A stretch of 64,000 bases of DNA from Samsonia erythrinae (GCF_004342665.1 NZ_SMBY01000009.1:62001-126000); one strand, 5' to 3'. Counted from the stretch's first letter, positions 18,253 to 29,203 are shown. A program made the numbers and translations. The notes: generated from the sequence alone by a model not told the origin.

Positions 18253-19605
18253 TTACCGCATCGTCACAAACTCTTCCGCAGCCGTCGGGTGGATGGCGAC
18301 GGTGTTGTCGAAGTCTTTCTTGGTCGCGCCCATTTTGACGGCGACCGCAAAACCCTGCAGCATTTCGTCCATACCAAACCCTATGCCGTGGATGCCGACG
18401 ATTTTTTCCTCTTTCCCCACGCAGACCAGCTTCATGCGGCACGGCTGACGATGCTGTGTGACGGCGGTGTACATCGCGGTGAAGGCGGATTGATACACTT
18501 TCACCCAATCGTCGCCGTACTGCTCACGCGCCTGCGGTTCGGTCAGCCCGACGGTGCCAATCGGCGGGTGGCTGAAGACAACGGTCGGGATGTTGCTGTA
18601 GTCCAGATGCTCGTCCGGCTTGTTGTTAAACAGACGTTCGGACAGACGACGCCCTGCCGCGACGGCAACCGGCGTGAGCTCGACAGCCCCGGTGTTATCG
18701 CCTACCGCGTAAATGCCAGGAACGTTGGTATTCTGGAATTTATCGACGTTGATGTAGCCTTTGTCGTTCAGCGCCACGCCGGTGACGCTCAGGTTCAGGT
18801 TATCCGTCGCGGGTTCGCGACCAATCGCCCAAATCAGGCAATCGACAGTTTGTGACCGACCGTTTTCCAGTTCCAGCGTCAGGCTGCCATCCGCGTTCTT
18901 CACTACCGCTTTCGGAATCGATTCGGTATGCAGCGTCGGCCCTTCGGTGTTCATCACTTCCAGCAACGTATCGACAATCAGCGGATCAAAGCTGCGCAGC
19001 GGCGCATGTTTACGCACAAACAGATGGGTTTCAGAACCCAGCGCGTTCAGCACGCCGGCAATCTCTACCGCGATATAACCGGCACCGACGATAGCGGTAC
19101 GCTTCGGCAACGCATCCAGTTCAAAGAAGCCATCGGAATCAATACCGTATTCCGCGCCGGGAATATCCGGGTGCACCGGACGGCCGCCCGTCGCAATCAG
19201 GATGTGGTCAGCCGTCATTTTCTCGCCGTTGACTTCCACCGTATGCGCATCGACAAAGCGCGCAAAACCGTGGATGACATCGACCTTATTCTTACCCAGC
19301 ACGTTGTCATAGGACTGGTGAATGCGATCGATGTAGGCGCTACGGTTCTTGACCAGCGTACCCCAGTTAAACGCGTTCACCGTGGTATCGAATCCATAAT
19401 CCGGCCCGTACTGATGGATCGCTTCGGCAATCTGCGCCGCATGCCACATCACTTTCTTCGGCACGCAGCCGACATTGACGCAGGTGCCGCCCAGATATTT
19501 TGCTTCGATCAACGCACATTTTTGTCCATACATCGCCGCGCGGTTGATAGACGCGATACCGCCGCTGCCGCCACCAATAGCAAGGTAGTCATAGTGTTTG
19601 GTCAT
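18253..19605 (-). CDS. gor: glutathione-disulfide reductase
   Basis: NADPH-dependent FAD enzyme that keeps cytoplasmic glutathione reduced. The start is ATG 19605 ([20 protein letters not shown]), giving 450 residues as in E. coli; the frame extends four codons further upstream. The FAD-binding GGGSGG lies at 11-16, and the redox-active disulfide Cys42 and Cys47 are in [13 protein letters not shown]. The NADP-binding and C-terminal dimer domains ([12 protein letters not shown] end) are complete. It is followed by its own terminator. Confidence 0.97.
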   Translation of the reverse strand: MTKHYDYLAIGGGSGGIASINRAAMYGQKCALIEAKYLGGTCVNVGCVPKKVMWHAAQIAEAIHQYGPDYGFDTTVNAFNWGTLVKNRSAYIDRIHQSYDNVLGKNKVDVIHGFARFVDAHTVEVNGEKMTADHILIATGGRPVHPDIPGAEYGIDSDGFFELDALPKRTAIVGAGYIAVEIAGVLNALGSETHLFVRKHAPLRSFDPLIVDTLLEVMNTEGPTLHTESIPKAVVKNADGSLTLELENGRSQTVDCLIWAIGREPATDNLNLSVTGVALNDKGYINVDKFQNTNVPGIYAVGDNTGAVELTPVAVAAGRRLSERLFNNKPDEHLDYSNIPTVVFSHPPIGTVGLTEPQAREQYGDDWVKVYQSAFTAMYTAVTQHRQPCRMKLVCVGKEEKIVGIHGIGFGMDEMLQGFAVAVKMGATKKDFDNTVAIHPTAAEEFVTMR

Positions 19606-19731
19606 CAGGTTACCCATGCTTAAGTGAATAAAATTTGCCTAGAGTGTAACGCCGGAGCCATACGCCCCATAAAGGTTACGCCTATGGTTTCAATCGGGAA
19701 AATCGATCGTCTCCACTTAAAAACCCTGGTA

Positions 19732-20574
19732 TTACTCCGGTACGCGCTGTTCCACCAGCGTATGTCCGGTCCCTTCCGGCACCAGCGTTTGATGCAGCCA
19801 CGGCAGAACGCGCTTCATTTGCGCGGCCAGTTTCCACGGCGGATTAATGACGATCATGCCTGACGCCGTCATCCCATGCCGATCGCTGTCCGGCAGCACC
19901 GCCAGCTCGATTTGCAAAATATTGCGAATGCCGGTGGCCTCCAGCTCTTTCAATAGGCGCTTGATGTGCTGACGCAACACCACCGGATACCACAGCGCAA
20001 ACACGCCGGTGGCAAAACGTTTATGCCCTTCCTGAATGCCTTTCACGACGGCCTGATAGTCCGTTTTTAGCTCATAGGGCGGGTCGATCAACACAAAACC
20101 CCGGCGTGAAAGCGGTGGTAGCTGTGATTTCAACTGCTGATAGCCATCCTCACGCTGAACGCGCGCACGCGCATCTTTCTGGAACTCGCTGCGCAATAAC
20201 GGGAAATCGCTGGGGTGCAGTTCAGTCAGGTGAATCTTGTCCTGCTCACGCAGCAGTTGGCGGGCAATCAGCGGAGAACCGGGGTAATAGCGCAACTGGC
20301 CGTTATGATTATAGGTGCGCACCGCCTGCATGTAAGGTTCAAGCTCAGGCGGCAAGTCATCACGCTGCCAGATTTTCGCGATGCCATCCAGATACTCGCC
20401 GGTGCGCTCGGCGTGTTCACCGCTGAGCTGATAGCGACCAGCCCCCGCATGGGTGTCGAGATACAGGAAAGGTTTTTCTTTCTCTTTCAAGGCGGTAATG
20501 ATCAGGCTCTGAACGGTATGTTTCAGCACGTCGGCGTGATTGCCGGCATGGAAACTGTGGCGGTAACTTAGCAT
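19732..20574 (-). CDS. rlmJ: 23S rRNA (adenine(2030)-N(6))-methyltransferase RlmJ
   Basis: SAM-dependent enzyme that methylates A2030 of 23S rRNA. The 280-residue length equals the E. coli protein. The characteristic N-terminus MLSYRHSFHAGNHADVLKH is present, as is the N6-adenine methyltransferase motif IV DPPYE (near residue 164), preceded by RRGFVLI. It sits upstream of gor on the same strand, as in E. coli, but 126 bases apart. Confidence 0.97.
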   Translation of the reverse strand: MLSYRHSFHAGNHADVLKHTVQSLIITALKEKEKPFLYLDTHAGAGRYQLSGEHAERTGEYLDGIAKIWQRDDLPPELEPYMQAVRTYNHNGQLRYYPGSPLIARQLLREQDKIHLTELHPSDFPLLRSEFQKDARARVQREDGYQQLKSQLPPLSRRGFVLIDPPYELKTDYQAVVKGIQEGHKRFATGVFALWYPVVLRQHIKRLLKELEATGIRNILQIELAVLPDSDRHGMTASGMIVINPPWKLAAQMKRVLPWLHQTLVPEGTGHTLVEQRVPE

Positions 20575-20619
20575 GCTTACTTTCCGGTGAAGTTTTATAA
20601 ATAACGTCGATTAACCGAC

Positions 20620-20625
20620 AGTATA
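20620..20625 (-). promoter_or_regulatory. rlmJ promoter -10 box
   Basis: TATACT on the minus strand, placing the transcript start near 20613 and leaving about 39 bases of leader. The -35 region is not well conserved. Nothing else was recognised in the 297-base gap between rlmJ and the divergent yghW-like gene. Confidence 0.5.
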
Positions 20626-20871
20626 ACTGTCTACGACAGAAAATATCCCATCAATCCCGCCACGGCGTTTTTTGTCACGGCGACACAGTCCAGCTAGAAA
20701 GCACACCGCCCCAGTTAATACCCTTCAACAGCCCCACCTTTCTGCAAGCAGAACGAATATGCCGGCACTACGCGTGCGCGCAGCAGAGCAGGAAAATTTT
20801 CTATTCGCTCTGGTGGGTGAAAAACAATCGTTATATTATTTTTTATATATCGAAAATCCAAGGAGCGTTAT

Positions 20872-21165
20872 ATGGAAAACCACTTTGAGCGGGGTGTCAT
20901 CGCCGGATTAAGGGCCGCCAGCCCAAAATCAACTTCCGACATTCGGCCTTATTGTTATGACTATCGACGTGGCTATATCTGCGGTTATGCTCACCATCTG
21001 GTGGAAACCAAAGGCGATCGCCAGCATGCGGCCTTTGAAGCGGGGCTGTTGTCGCGCCGATACGGGCTGGAGCGGGAACGCGTTGCAGAGTTCTTTATCG
21101 AACAAGGCAACCCGTATGCAATTCGTTTTTTTTATGCTGGCTATGACGCACAGTTAGCGTGCTAA
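20872..21165 (+). CDS. DUF2623 family protein (YghW-like)
   Basis: 97-residue protein of unknown function resembling E. coli YghW (MENHF start; DYRRGYICGYAHHL; GDRQHAAFEAGLLSRRYGL; IRFFYAGYDAQ end). The ATG is preceded by CAAGGAGCGTTAT, a good ribosome site. There is no signal peptide or membrane segment, and the two Cys residues are not arranged as a metal site. It lies alone between rlmJ and prlC, a different position from E. coli yghW. Confidence 0.88.
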   Translation: MENHFERGVIAGLRAASPKSTSDIRPYCYDYRRGYICGYAHHLVETKGDRQHAAFEAGLLSRRYGLERERVAEFFIEQGNPYAIRFFYAGYDAQLAC

Positions 21166-21172
21166 CTTTATT

Positions 21173-21227
21173 CCAGCCAGCAATACGCAGGGCGTTATCC
21201 CTGGCTATCGTTCACCCCGCTGGCTGG
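21173..21227. repeat. nested inverted repeat after the DUF2623 gene
   Basis: Outer arms CCAGCCAGC (21173-21181) and GCTGGCTGG (21219-21227) enclose a small stem CAGGG/CCCTG (21188-21192, 21199-21203). There is no T tract on the plus strand. It could be the 3' structure of the DUF2623 transcript or part of the prlC leader. No DNA-binding protein site is recognised. Confidence 0.6.
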
Positions 21228-21447
21228 ACAAAAATGCCCGAACGATAACGCTCAGGGAACAGGCGGCGCTGACTCTCTCGCCCAAACGCACCTTTAACCA
21301 CGAGCAACGCCGCTTCCCCCATTGATTTTCACGCCGCTTGACCTCATCTTAAAGAATTATCTTCAGTTGATATCCGCCTTGCCGGTTTCTCAGCAAGAGT
21401 TTCCACTTACCGGCAACGAGATCACCTACAATTATCAGGACGGCACC

Positions 21448-23490
21448 ATGACGAATCCATTACTGACCTCATTTACCCTCCCCCCGTTCTCCAGCATCAA
21501 AACGGAAGATATTGTCCCGGCAGTGAAATCTGCGCTGGATGAGTGCCGCGAGACGGTAGAGCGTGTGGTGGCGCAAGCGGGGCCGTTTACCTGGGACAAT
21601 CTGTGTCAGCCGCTGGCAGACAGCGACGATCGTCTTGGCCGCATCTTTTCCCCCGTCAGCCACCTGAACGCGGTGAAGAACAGTCCGGAGCTGCGTAGCG
21701 CTTATGAGCAATGTCTGCCGCTGTTGTCCGAACACAGCACCTGGGTCGGCCAGCATGCCGGGCTATATCAGGCCTATCGCAGCCTGCGCGATGGCGAACA
21801 TTACGCCGAGCTGAGCGTGGCGCAGAAGAAATCCGTCGATAACGCGCTGCGTGACTTCGAGCTGTCCGGCATCGGTTTGCCGCCGGAAAAACAGAAACGC
21901 TACGGTGAAATTGCTGCCCGTCTGTCTGAACTCGGCTCGCAGTTCAGCAACAACGTGCTGGATGCCACCATGGGCTGGAGCAAGCTGATTATCGACATCG
22001 CCGAGCTGGATGGCATGCCGGAAAGCGCATTGGCCGCCGCCAAAGCGCAGGCGGAAGCCAAAGAGCAGGACGGCTGGCTGCTGACGCTGGATATTCCGAG
22101 CTATCTGCCGGTGATGACATATTGCGCCAATCAGGCGCTGCGCGAAGAAATGTACCGCGCCTACGCCACCCGCGCGTCCGATCAGGGGCCGAATGCGGGC
22201 AAATGGGACAACAGTGACATCATGGCGGAAGCGCTGGCGTTACGTCACGAGCTGGCGCAACTTCTCGGCTTCGATAGCTACGCGCACAAATCGCTGGCGA
22301 CCAAAATGGCGGAAAACCCACAGCAGGTACTCGATTTTCTGAGCGATCTGGCAAAACGCGCCCGCCCGCAGGCTGAAGAGGAGCTGGCGCGGCTGCGCGC
22401 TTTCGCCAAAGAACACTACGGCGTAGATGAATTACACCCCTGGGATATCACCTACTACAGCGAGCAACAGAAACAGCATCTGTATTCCATCAGTGATGAG
22501 CAACTTCGCCCCTACTTCCCGGAAGATCGTGCGGTAAACGGCCTGTTTGAAGTGGTGAAACGCATTTACGGCATCACGGCCAAAGAGCGTCACGATGTGG
22601 ACGTCTGGCACCCGGACGTGCGCTTCTTCGACCTGTTTGATGAAAGCGGTGAACTGCGCGGCAGTTTCTACCTCGACCTGTACGCCCGTGAACACAAACG
22701 CGGCGGCGCCTGGATGGACGACTGCGCGGGTAAACTGCGTAAAGGTAATGGCGAACTGCAAAAACCGGTCGCCTATCTGGTCTGTAACTTTAACCGTCCG
22801 GTCAACGGCAAACCGGCACTGTTCACGCACAACGAAGTCACCACGCTATTCCACGAATTCGGCCACGGCCTGCACCACATGCTGACCCAGATCGATACCG
22901 CCGGCGTCGCGGGCATCAACGGCGTACCCTGGGATGCGGTCGAACTGCCAAGCCAGTTTATGGAAAACTGGTGCTGGGAACCGGAAGCGCTGGCTTTTAT
23001 CTCCGGCCATTATGAAACCGGTGAACCGCTACCGCAGGAACTGCTGGATAAGATGCTGGCGGCGAAGAACTATCAGGCTGCATTGTTCATCCTGCGCCAG
23101 CTGGAGTTCGGGCTGTTTGATTTCCGCCTGCACGCCGAATTTGATCCAGAGAAAGGCGCACGCATTCTGCCGACGCTCGCTGAAGTCAAAGCGCAGGTGG
23201 CCGTGGTGCCAAGCCCTAGCTGGGGCCGCTTCCCGCACGCATTCAGCCACATCTTCGCGGGGGGATATGCCGCCGGTTATTACAGCTATCTGTGGGCCGA
23301 TGTGCTGGCCGCCGACGCCTATTCCCGCTTCGAGGAAGAAGGGATCTTCAACCGTGAAACCGGTCAGTCATTCCTGGATAACATCCTGACCCGTGGTGGT
23401 TCTGAAGAGCCGATGGCGTTGTTCAAACGCTTCCGTGGCCGTGAACCGCAGTTGGACGCGATGCTGGCGCATTACGGTATCAAAGAATGA
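21448..23490 (+). CDS. prlC: oligopeptidase A
   Basis: Cytoplasmic M3-family zinc metallopeptidase that degrades signal peptides and other short peptides. The start is ATG 21448 ([16 protein letters not shown]): AGGA at 21437-21440 is 7 bases upstream and the length becomes 680, identical to E. coli. The HExxH zinc motif is in [14 protein letters not shown], with the third ligand region in [14 protein letters not shown]. Its stop overlaps the rsmJ start (ATGA). Confidence 0.98.
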   Translation: MTNPLLTSFTLPPFSSIKTEDIVPAVKSALDECRETVERVVAQAGPFTWDNLCQPLADSDDRLGRIFSPVSHLNAVKNSPELRSAYEQCLPLLSEHSTWVGQHAGLYQAYRSLRDGEHYAELSVAQKKSVDNALRDFELSGIGLPPEKQKRYGEIAARLSELGSQFSNNVLDATMGWSKLIIDIAELDGMPESALAAAKAQAEAKEQDGWLLTLDIPSYLPVMTYCANQALREEMYRAYATRASDQGPNAGKWDNSDIMAEALALRHELAQLLGFDSYAHKSLATKMAENPQQVLDFLSDLAKRARPQAEEELARLRAFAKEHYGVDELHPWDITYYSEQQKQHLYSISDEQLRPYFPEDRAVNGLFEVVKRIYGITAKERHDVDVWHPDVRFFDLFDESGELRGSFYLDLYAREHKRGGAWMDDCAGKLRKGNGELQKPVAYLVCNFNRPVNGKPALFTHNEVTTLFHEFGHGLHHMLTQIDTAGVAGINGVPWDAVELPSQFMENWCWEPEALAFISGHYETGEPLPQELLDKMLAAKNYQAALFILRQLEFGLFDFRLHAEFDPEKGARILPTLAEVKAQVAVVPSPSWGRFPHAFSHIFAGGYAAGYYSYLWADVLAADAYSRFEEEGIFNRETGQSFLDNILTRGGSEEPMALFKRFRGREPQLDAMLAHYGIKE

Positions 23491-24233
23491 GTGTCTGCCT
23501 GATCGCAGAAGAAGGCGCCGATAATGGCGCCTTCTCTTCACTGGCCGAACGCTGGGGGCTGGTTTCCGATCCCGATGCGGTGATTGCGCTGGTGCTGACG
23601 GCGGAGCGACTGGAATTGCGTAAGCGGGACGAACCGAAGCTCGGCGCCGTCTTCGTCGATTTCGTCGCCGGGACGATGGCGCACCGCCGTCGCTTTGGCG
23701 GCGGGCGCGGCGAAGCGGTCGCCAAAGCCGTCGGGATCAAAAAAGGTTATCTGCCGGACGTGGTGGATGCAACGGCCGGACTGGGACGCGATGCCTTTGT
23801 GCTGGCGGCGCTGGGCTGTCGGGTACGTATGGTGGAACGCAATCCGGTGGTGGCGGCGCTGCTCGACGACGGGCTGCGGCGCGGCTATCAGGATGCGGAG
23901 ATTGGCCCGTGGCTGCGGGAGAGGCTGACGCTGCTGCACGCTTCAAGTATGACCGCGCTGCGCGCTATTACGCCCCCGCCGGATGTGGTGTATCTCGACC
24001 CGATGTTTCCGCACAAGCAAAAAAGCGCGCTGGTGAAAAAAGAGATGCGGGTGTTTCAATCACTGGTTGGTGCCGATGACGATGCCGATGCGCTGCTGGC
24101 ACCTGCGCGCGCGCTGGCGAAGAAACGCGTGGTGGTGAAGCGACCGGACTATGCGCCGCCGCTGGCTGGCGTACCGGCACAATCCGTGCTGGCAACCAAA
24201 AGCCACCGCTTCGATTTTTACCTTCCGGCCTGA
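23487..24233 (+). CDS. rsmJ: 16S rRNA (guanine(1516)-N(2))-methyltransferase RsmJ
   Basis: SAM-dependent enzyme that methylates G1516 in 16S rRNA. It has 248 residues (E. coli 250). Visible landmarks are the SAM-binding motif [20 protein letters not shown] near residue 92 and the motif [19 protein letters not shown] near 170. It is translationally coupled to prlC by an ATGA overlap, the same operon as in E. coli. Confidence 0.97.
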   Translation: MSVCLIAEEGADNGAFSSLAERWGLVSDPDAVIALVLTAERLELRKRDEPKLGAVFVDFVAGTMAHRRRFGGGRGEAVAKAVGIKKGYLPDVVDATAGLGRDAFVLAALGCRVRMVERNPVVAALLDDGLRRGYQDAEIGPWLRERLTLLHASSMTALRAITPPPDVVYLDPMFPHKQKSALVKKEMRVFQSLVGADDDADALLAPARALAKKRVVVKRPDYAPPLAGVPAQSVLATKSHRFDFYLPA

Positions 24234-24421
24234 CAATCCAGACGGAGGCACAGAGGTGTGCCATCGAAAAGAACGGGAGACGTCGCAGGGTATCACCGCG
24301 CTGTCTGTGCAGAAACCGTTACCCCGCCAGAACAGTCAACCAATGGCTAAACGTGGCTCCCGCTTAACATCTCTGCCCCTACGCAGCCTTAACCGCCGGC
24401 AGGGGCATCAGCGCAAAAAAA

Positions 24422-25765
24422 TTACACCACGCCCTGCGCCAGCATCGCGTCGGCGACTTTGACGAAGCCCGCCACATTGGCGCCGCGCACGTAGTTAGTC
24501 TGGCGAGACTCGCCGCCGTACTGCACGCACGCATTGTGAATATCCAGCATGATGTGATGCAGACGCGCATCCACTTTCTCTGCTTTCCAGCCTAAACGCG
24601 CCGCATTCTGCGCCATCTCCAGGCCCGATGTCGCCACGCCGCCGGCATTGGCGGCTTTTCCCGGCGCAAACAGTACGCCCGCTTCCAGGAACGCATCTGT
24701 CGCCGGGATTGTGGTCGGCATATTGGCCCCTTCTGCCACGGCTTTCACGCCGTTAGCGATAAGCCGCTGCGCCGCCGGCAGATCCAGCTCATTCTGTGTG
24801 GCGCACGGCAGAGCGATGTCTACCGGCACGTCCCACGGCGTTTTGCCGGCAATATAGGTCAGTTTCGCTTCACGCGCATAGTCTTCCACACGGCCATAAC
24901 GCTGATTCTTGATCTCTTCCAGCAGCGCCAGTTTCTCCGGCGTAAACCCGTCTTCATCCACCACCGTGCCGTTGGAATCGGATGCCGTGACCACACGAGC
25001 CCCCAACGCCATCGCTTTTTCAATCGCGTACTGCGCCACATTACCGGAGCCGGATACCGCAACCCGCATCCCTTCAAAACCCAGACCGTGGCGTTTCAGC
25101 ATCGCCTCGGTGAAGTAAATCAGTCCGTAACCCGTCGCTTCCGGACGGATCAGGCTACCGCCGAATGACAGCCCTTTGCCGGTAAAGATGCATGCGGTGT
25201 TATTGGTCAGTTTCTTCATCATGCCAGCCATAAAGCCGACTTCACGCCCGCCTACGCCGATATCCCCCGCCGGCACGTCGGTATCCGCGCCCAGATGACG
25301 ATACAGCTCCGTCATCAGCGCCTGACAGAAGCGCATGACTTCTCCCTGACTTTTCCCTTTCGGGTTAAAGTCCGAACCGCCTTTACCACCGCCCATTGGC
25401 AGCGTCGTCAGCGCATTTTTGAATGTCTGCTCAAACCCGAGAAACTTCAGAATCGACAGGTTAACCGACGGATGGAAACGCATGCCGCCTTTGTATGGAC
25501 CAATCGCGGAACTGAACTGGACGCGCCAGGCGCGGTTCACTTGTACTAGTCCCTTATCGTCCGTCCAGGCGACGCGGAACTGAATTACGCGCTCAGGTTC
25601 CACCAGGCGTTCCAACAGGCTGTAATCGGCATAATGAGGATTCTGCTCCAGAAAAGGCCATAGCGTGGACAGCACTTCGTTAACGGCCTGTAAGAATTCA
25701 GGCTGGTGCGGGTCACGTTGTTGGACAGAATCAAGAAAACTTGCCAGAGATACGATTTGTGCCAT
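24422..25765 (-). CDS. gdhA: NADP-specific glutamate dehydrogenase
   Basis: Ammonium-assimilating enzyme converting 2-oxoglutarate, NH4+ and NADPH to L-glutamate. The 447-residue length equals E. coli GdhA. The substrate-binding segment with the catalytic Lys region is clear (PMGGGKGGSDFNPKGKS), as are VPAGDIGVGGREVGFM and the dinucleotide-binding SGSGNVAQYA. The gene occupies the slot between rsmJ and uspA where E. coli has dtpB. No strong terminator was seen after its stop. Confidence 0.98.
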   Translation of the reverse strand: MAQIVSLASFLDSVQQRDPHQPEFLQAVNEVLSTLWPFLEQNPHYADYSLLERLVEPERVIQFRVAWTDDKGLVQVNRAWRVQFSSAIGPYKGGMRFHPSVNLSILKFLGFEQTFKNALTTLPMGGGKGGSDFNPKGKSQGEVMRFCQALMTELYRHLGADTDVPAGDIGVGGREVGFMAGMMKKLTNNTACIFTGKGLSFGGSLIRPEATGYGLIYFTEAMLKRHGLGFEGMRVAVSGSGNVAQYAIEKAMALGARVVTASDSNGTVVDEDGFTPEKLALLEEIKNQRYGRVEDYAREAKLTYIAGKTPWDVPVDIALPCATQNELDLPAAQRLIANGVKAVAEGANMPTTIPATDAFLEAGVLFAPGKAANAGGVATSGLEMAQNAARLGWKAEKVDARLHHIMLDIHNACVQYGGESRQTNYVRGANVAGFVKVADAMLAQGVV

Positions 25766-25864
25766 GAACTGCTCCTGATTGAACGAATTAAGCTCCCATC
25801 TGCTTCTTATTTTTAGACACGCTGAAGCTTGCGGGATCGGTGAAAATGATGTTGTGTCCTCTGG

Positions 25865-25870
25865 ACTATA
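25865..25870 (-). promoter_or_regulatory. gdhA promoter -10 box
   Basis: TATAGT on the minus strand, with a TTGCTT-like -35 at a long 19-base spacing. The expected start is near 25858, leaving about 90 bases of leader. The rest of the 291-base gap between gdhA and uspA holds only the uspA terminator. Confidence 0.45.
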
Positions 25871-25981
25871 ACACTAGCGATGGATATTTAAGCAAGCGTT
25901 TTCTTTTCAGATAAACGTTAGAATCCAATGAGATAGGAGGGAGTTTTCGCAATTCCTGAAGGGAAATTTTGGCATAAGTTT

Positions 25982-26024
25982 TTGTTATATAACAAAAGGC
26001 ACAGCATAAAAGCCGTGCCTTTCA
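25982..26024 (-). terminator. uspA terminator
   Basis: Minus-strand stem AAAGGCAC paired with GTGCCTTT (25997-26004 with 26017-26024), one mismatch then two more pairs, followed by TTTTGTT. The flank 25982-25999 is also an 18-base perfect palindrome (TTTTGTTATATAACAAAA). Confidence 0.75.
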
Positions 26025-26056
26025 AGACTGAAAAAAAATTCAATAAAAGCTAATTT

Positions 26057-26494
26057 TTATTCGTCTTCACTATCGCGTAGCGGCACGATGAGCATGTCGA
26101 CATGCACCGTGTTGATCAGTTGGCGTGCCGAAGACATCAGTTTGCTCCAGAAATCCTGATGGTGTCCGCACAGCACCAGATCGACATCATATTTCTTAAT
26201 GGCATCAACCAGAACCTGCCCTAAATCGCCGCTGCCGCTCAGCGTTTCACTTATCGGATAACCTGCGTTTTGCGACAGTTCGGTCAACGCGTTATGGGTT
26301 TCTTCAGAAATCCTCTGTTGCATATCCCCCAGATTGACGTCGATGAGCCCCGTGTAGAGATCGGAGTAGTTCACATCGACATGAATTAACGAGACTTTTG
26401 CATTGTACGGTTTGGCCATTGATACGGCTTTTTCCACTAACACTTTGCTTTCTGGAGAAAGGTCAACAGCAATAAGGATATGTTTATAGGCCAT
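26057..26494 (-). CDS. uspA: universal stress protein A
   Basis: 145-residue cytoplasmic stress protein (E. coli 144) induced on growth arrest. It has the canonical opening [23 protein letters not shown] and a strong GGAAGGAGT ribosome site. The ATP-binding G-2x-G-9x-G-S/T motif of the MJ0577 type is not evident (C-terminal region [20 protein letters not shown]), as expected for the UspA subclass. It is divergent from uspB, as in E. coli. Confidence 0.97.
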   Translation of the reverse strand: MAYKHILIAVDLSPESKVLVEKAVSMAKPYNAKVSLIHVDVNYSDLYTGLIDVNLGDMQQRISEETHNALTELSQNAGYPISETLSGSGDLGQVLVDAIKKYDVDLVLCGHHQDFWSKLMSSARQLINTVHVDMLIVPLRDSEDE

Positions 26495-27003
26495 AATAAG
26501 ACTCCTTCCGTAAAGACTAATTAAGGGTTAGCAGATATTTCTCCTGCCGATCTGATTCTTAACAGCGGATTATAGAATAGCACTCACCCGCGCTATCGGT
26601 ATGTTCAGTCGATCACAACCCGTTTCAAACCTGTTAATTCTATTAATAAGTGTAGTTGAAACCGCTCCTTTTCATAATTAAATCACGTGTTTTCTCCTTC
26701 AGGATGAGACATTACATCGTTGAAAATCATCCTTTAAGCGGATCGCGCAGCCCTCACTGGCACAAACAAGCGTTCTTCTTCTACACTAAAAAGTAGGGGG
26801 TGGTGAGTCTATTCGTCACGCCTGTGGATGGAAAACGATAGGATTAGCCGTCGTACTCTGTCTCTTCGCATTAACAATAAAATCGCACGCAAGCGCGTGG
26901 CATACCTAACTGTTCGCAGACAGACTAGTTGTTGCGGCCGCAGGTGGGATTATGGGAACGCAGGGTCGCCTCATCTGACGAACAGAACGACCGGGAGGGA
27001 AGC
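26495..27003. other. divergent uspA/uspB control region
   Basis: 509 bases with no gene. It must contain the uspA promoter (not confidently located) and the uspB promoter (candidate box at 26781-26787, listed). No operator palindrome or small ORF with a ribosome site was recognised. Confidence 0.5.
26781..26787 (+). promoter_or_regulatory. candidate sigma-S -10 box for uspB
   Basis: CTACACT followed by AAAAAG, close to the CTACACTTAA-type extended -10 favoured by RpoS. It is about 215 bases upstream of the uspB ATG. uspB of E. coli is known to be RpoS-dependent; the assignment here is by motif only. Confidence 0.5.
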
Positions 27004-27339
27004 ATGATCAGTACATTTGCGCTTTTCTGGGCTTTATGTGTCGTCTGCATCATCAATATGGCGCGGTATTATTCGTCATTACGCGTCTTGCTGCTGGTAT
27101 TGCGTGATTGCGATCCGCTGCTTTACCAATACGTCGATGGCGGCGGTTTTTTCACATCGCATGGTCAGCCAAGTAAGCAAATCCGGCTGGTACGTTATAT
27201 CTATGCACAACGCTATCTTGAACATCACGATCCCGAATTCATTCGCCGCTGCGAACGAGTGAGAGGACAATTTCTACTCACGACCGCCTTATGCGGCCTT
27301 GTCATCATTAGTCTGGTCGCCATGATGATGTGGTATTAA
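27004..27339 (+). CDS. uspB: universal stress protein B
   Basis: Small inner-membrane protein of 111 residues, same length as E. coli UspB, linked to stationary-phase survival. The start is ATG 27004 ([23 protein letters not shown] split here after ALFWALC), with GGGAGGGAAGC just upstream; the open frame extends 25 codons further but lacks a ribosome site there. Two membrane segments are visible, one at the N-terminus and one at the C-terminus ([16 protein letters not shown]), flanking a charged central part. Confidence 0.95.
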   Translation: MISTFALFWALCVVCIINMARYYSSLRVLLLVLRDCDPLLYQYVDGGGFFTSHGQPSKQIRLVRYIYAQRYLEHHDPEFIRRCERVRGQFLLTTALCGLVIISLVAMMMWY

Positions 27340-27375
27340 CCCCGCCTACTCACTCCATGAATGTCGATAAAAAGT

Positions 27376-27407
27376 AAAAAGGCGATCCCCACAGAATCGC
27401 CTTTTTT
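27376..27407. terminator. bidirectional terminator between uspB and pitA
   Basis: AAAAAGGCGAT (27376-27386) pairs with ATCGCCTTTTT (27396-27406), loop of 9 bases. T runs follow on both strands, so it can serve the convergent uspB and pitA transcripts. Confidence 0.9.
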
Positions 27408-27428
27408 ATGATTGACGCGCTAACGAAA

Positions 27429-28934
27429 CTAAATCAGCTTCAGCGCCAGCCAGTATAACGAACCGGACATCAGCATTGAGATCGGCAGCGTTAATACCCA
27501 GGCCAGCAGAATGCTTCTTATCGTTTTACCCTGCACGCCCCCGCCGTCGACAATCATTGTGCCCGCAACCGCGGAGGACAGAACGTGCGTTGTGGAAACC
27601 GGCATACCGGTATAACTGGCAACGCCAATCGACAATGCCGCCGTCACCTGCGCGGAAACGCCTTGCGCATAGGTCATCCCTTTCTTGCCGATCTTCTCAC
27701 CGATGGTCACCGCCACGCGTTTCCAGCCGATCATCGTGCCCAGAGACAATGCCAGAGCAACGGCAACAATGATCCAGATAGGCGCATATTCCACCGTCTG
27801 CAACATGTCTTTGCGCAGGTTGCTCAGGTAACGCTTATCGTCCGTCGGGGTTTCCGGCAGCTTAATAATGCGATCCATCGTATCCGCGATGCACATCAAC
27901 AGACGACGCGCCCGGCTACGATCGTCAGCATTCAACTGCTCGTAGCTCTTCAGGTTATTCAGCAGATTTTGCGTATGTTCAATCACAATCATCACGCGTG
28001 AACTGTCACAATGGAACTCTTTCTGACCGTTGCCGGGGATCGTGCTTTCCGGTGAGGGAATGACCGGCGGAGACAGATCGATAACGTGCTTCAGCGCGTC
28101 GCCATGCTGCTGGTAATATTCCTGTAAATTGACAACCGCATCGCGGGTACGGCTGATGTCGTATCCAGACGCATTCATGTTGACAATAAACCCGGCCGGC
28201 GCAACACCAATCAGCACCAACATAATCAGGCCGATGCCTTTTTGCCCATCGTTCGCGCCATGAGAGAAGCTTACGCCAATCGCTGATAAAATCAGCGCGG
28301 TACGCGTCCAGAACGGCGGCTTACGTTTGCCGTCCTGCTTCTCGCGATCGACAGGTGTCAAATGCACGCGTTTGCGCTTTTTACTGTTGTTCCAGAATCG
28401 ACGCAGCGCCCACACCATCACGCCTGCAACAATCATCCCCACAATCGGCGATAACAGCAGAGACAGGAATATCGTGATCATTTTCGGCACGTTTAAGGCA
28501 TCAACAACAGAGGTATCCGTCAGCAAAGCGTTGGTCAAACCAATCCCGATAATGGCGCCGATCAAGGTATGAGAACTGGACGCGGGAAGACCGAAATACC
28601 ATGTACCCAGGTTCCAGATAATGGCGGCCAGCAGCATGGAAAACACCATGGCCAGACCATGCGCCGAACTCACATTCAGCAATAAATCCGTGGGGAGAAG
28701 GTGGACAATTGCATAGGCGACGCTCAGGCCACCCAGCAGTACACCAAAAAAGTTAAAGATACCTGCCATCACAACAGCAAACTCAGCGCGCATGGCTCGG
28801 GTATAGATAACGGTGGCAACGGCGTTCGCGGTATCGTGAAAACCGTTAATGGCTTCATAGAACAATACAAACAACAAAGCCAGTATCAGCATCAAGCCGG
28901 TGTAGTAATCCAGTCCGGCGAATAAATGTAACAT
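27429..28934 (-). CDS. pitA: low-affinity inorganic phosphate transporter PitA
   Basis: Proton-coupled inner-membrane transporter of phosphate as neutral metal-phosphate complexes. It has 501 residues (E. coli 499). Both PiT signature repeats are visible: [20 protein letters not shown] near residue 30 and [20 protein letters not shown] in the middle. A large hydrophilic cytoplasmic loop (about 255-375) separates the two membrane halves, as in the family. The synteny yhiN-pitA-uspB-uspA is as in E. coli. Confidence 0.97.
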   Translation of the reverse strand: MLHLFAGLDYYTGLMLILALLFVLFYEAINGFHDTANAVATVIYTRAMRAEFAVVMAGIFNFFGVLLGGLSVAYAIVHLLPTDLLLNVSSAHGLAMVFSMLLAAIIWNLGTWYFGLPASSSHTLIGAIIGIGLTNALLTDTSVVDALNVPKMITIFLSLLLSPIVGMIVAGVMVWALRRFWNNSKKRKRVHLTPVDREKQDGKRKPPFWTRTALILSAIGVSFSHGANDGQKGIGLIMLVLIGVAPAGFIVNMNASGYDISRTRDAVVNLQEYYQQHGDALKHVIDLSPPVIPSPESTIPGNGQKEFHCDSSRVMIVIEHTQNLLNNLKSYEQLNADDRSRARRLLMCIADTMDRIIKLPETPTDDKRYLSNLRKDMLQTVEYAPIWIIVAVALALSLGTMIGWKRVAVTIGEKIGKKGMTYAQGVSAQVTAALSIGVASYTGMPVSTTHVLSSAVAGTMIVDGGGVQGKTIRSILLAWVLTLPISMLMSGSLYWLALKLI

Positions 28935-29203
28935 AAACGTTAGGCCATTTAGTGGTCATGAACGCGGCGCATTATCGGCGACAATCAGGGGTGGGGAAAA
29001 GGGAAATATGACTTTTTTTTGACTTAATCTTTGGCAGAGAAAAGCATGAAAACCATTAATCATATAAAAATCAAATAATTAATATATTTTTACCAAAACA
29101 CGCAAATTGTTACGCTGGTATCGAACAGCAACCAACACTACAATTTGCCGCCCCAACGGCTTGCGCCAGAGGCTCCCCCCATCACTCATTGGAGACATGC
29201 ATT

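Noticed and set aside
21317-21322. CCCCAT as a sigma-32 -10 box for prlC
   Set aside because: No CTTGAA-like -35 at a 13-17 base distance; the nearest candidate is 19 bases away and poor.
24360-24421. GC-rich inverted repeat after gdhA as a terminator
   Set aside because: Only six outer base pairs with a long interrupted loop and no T tract on the minus strand.
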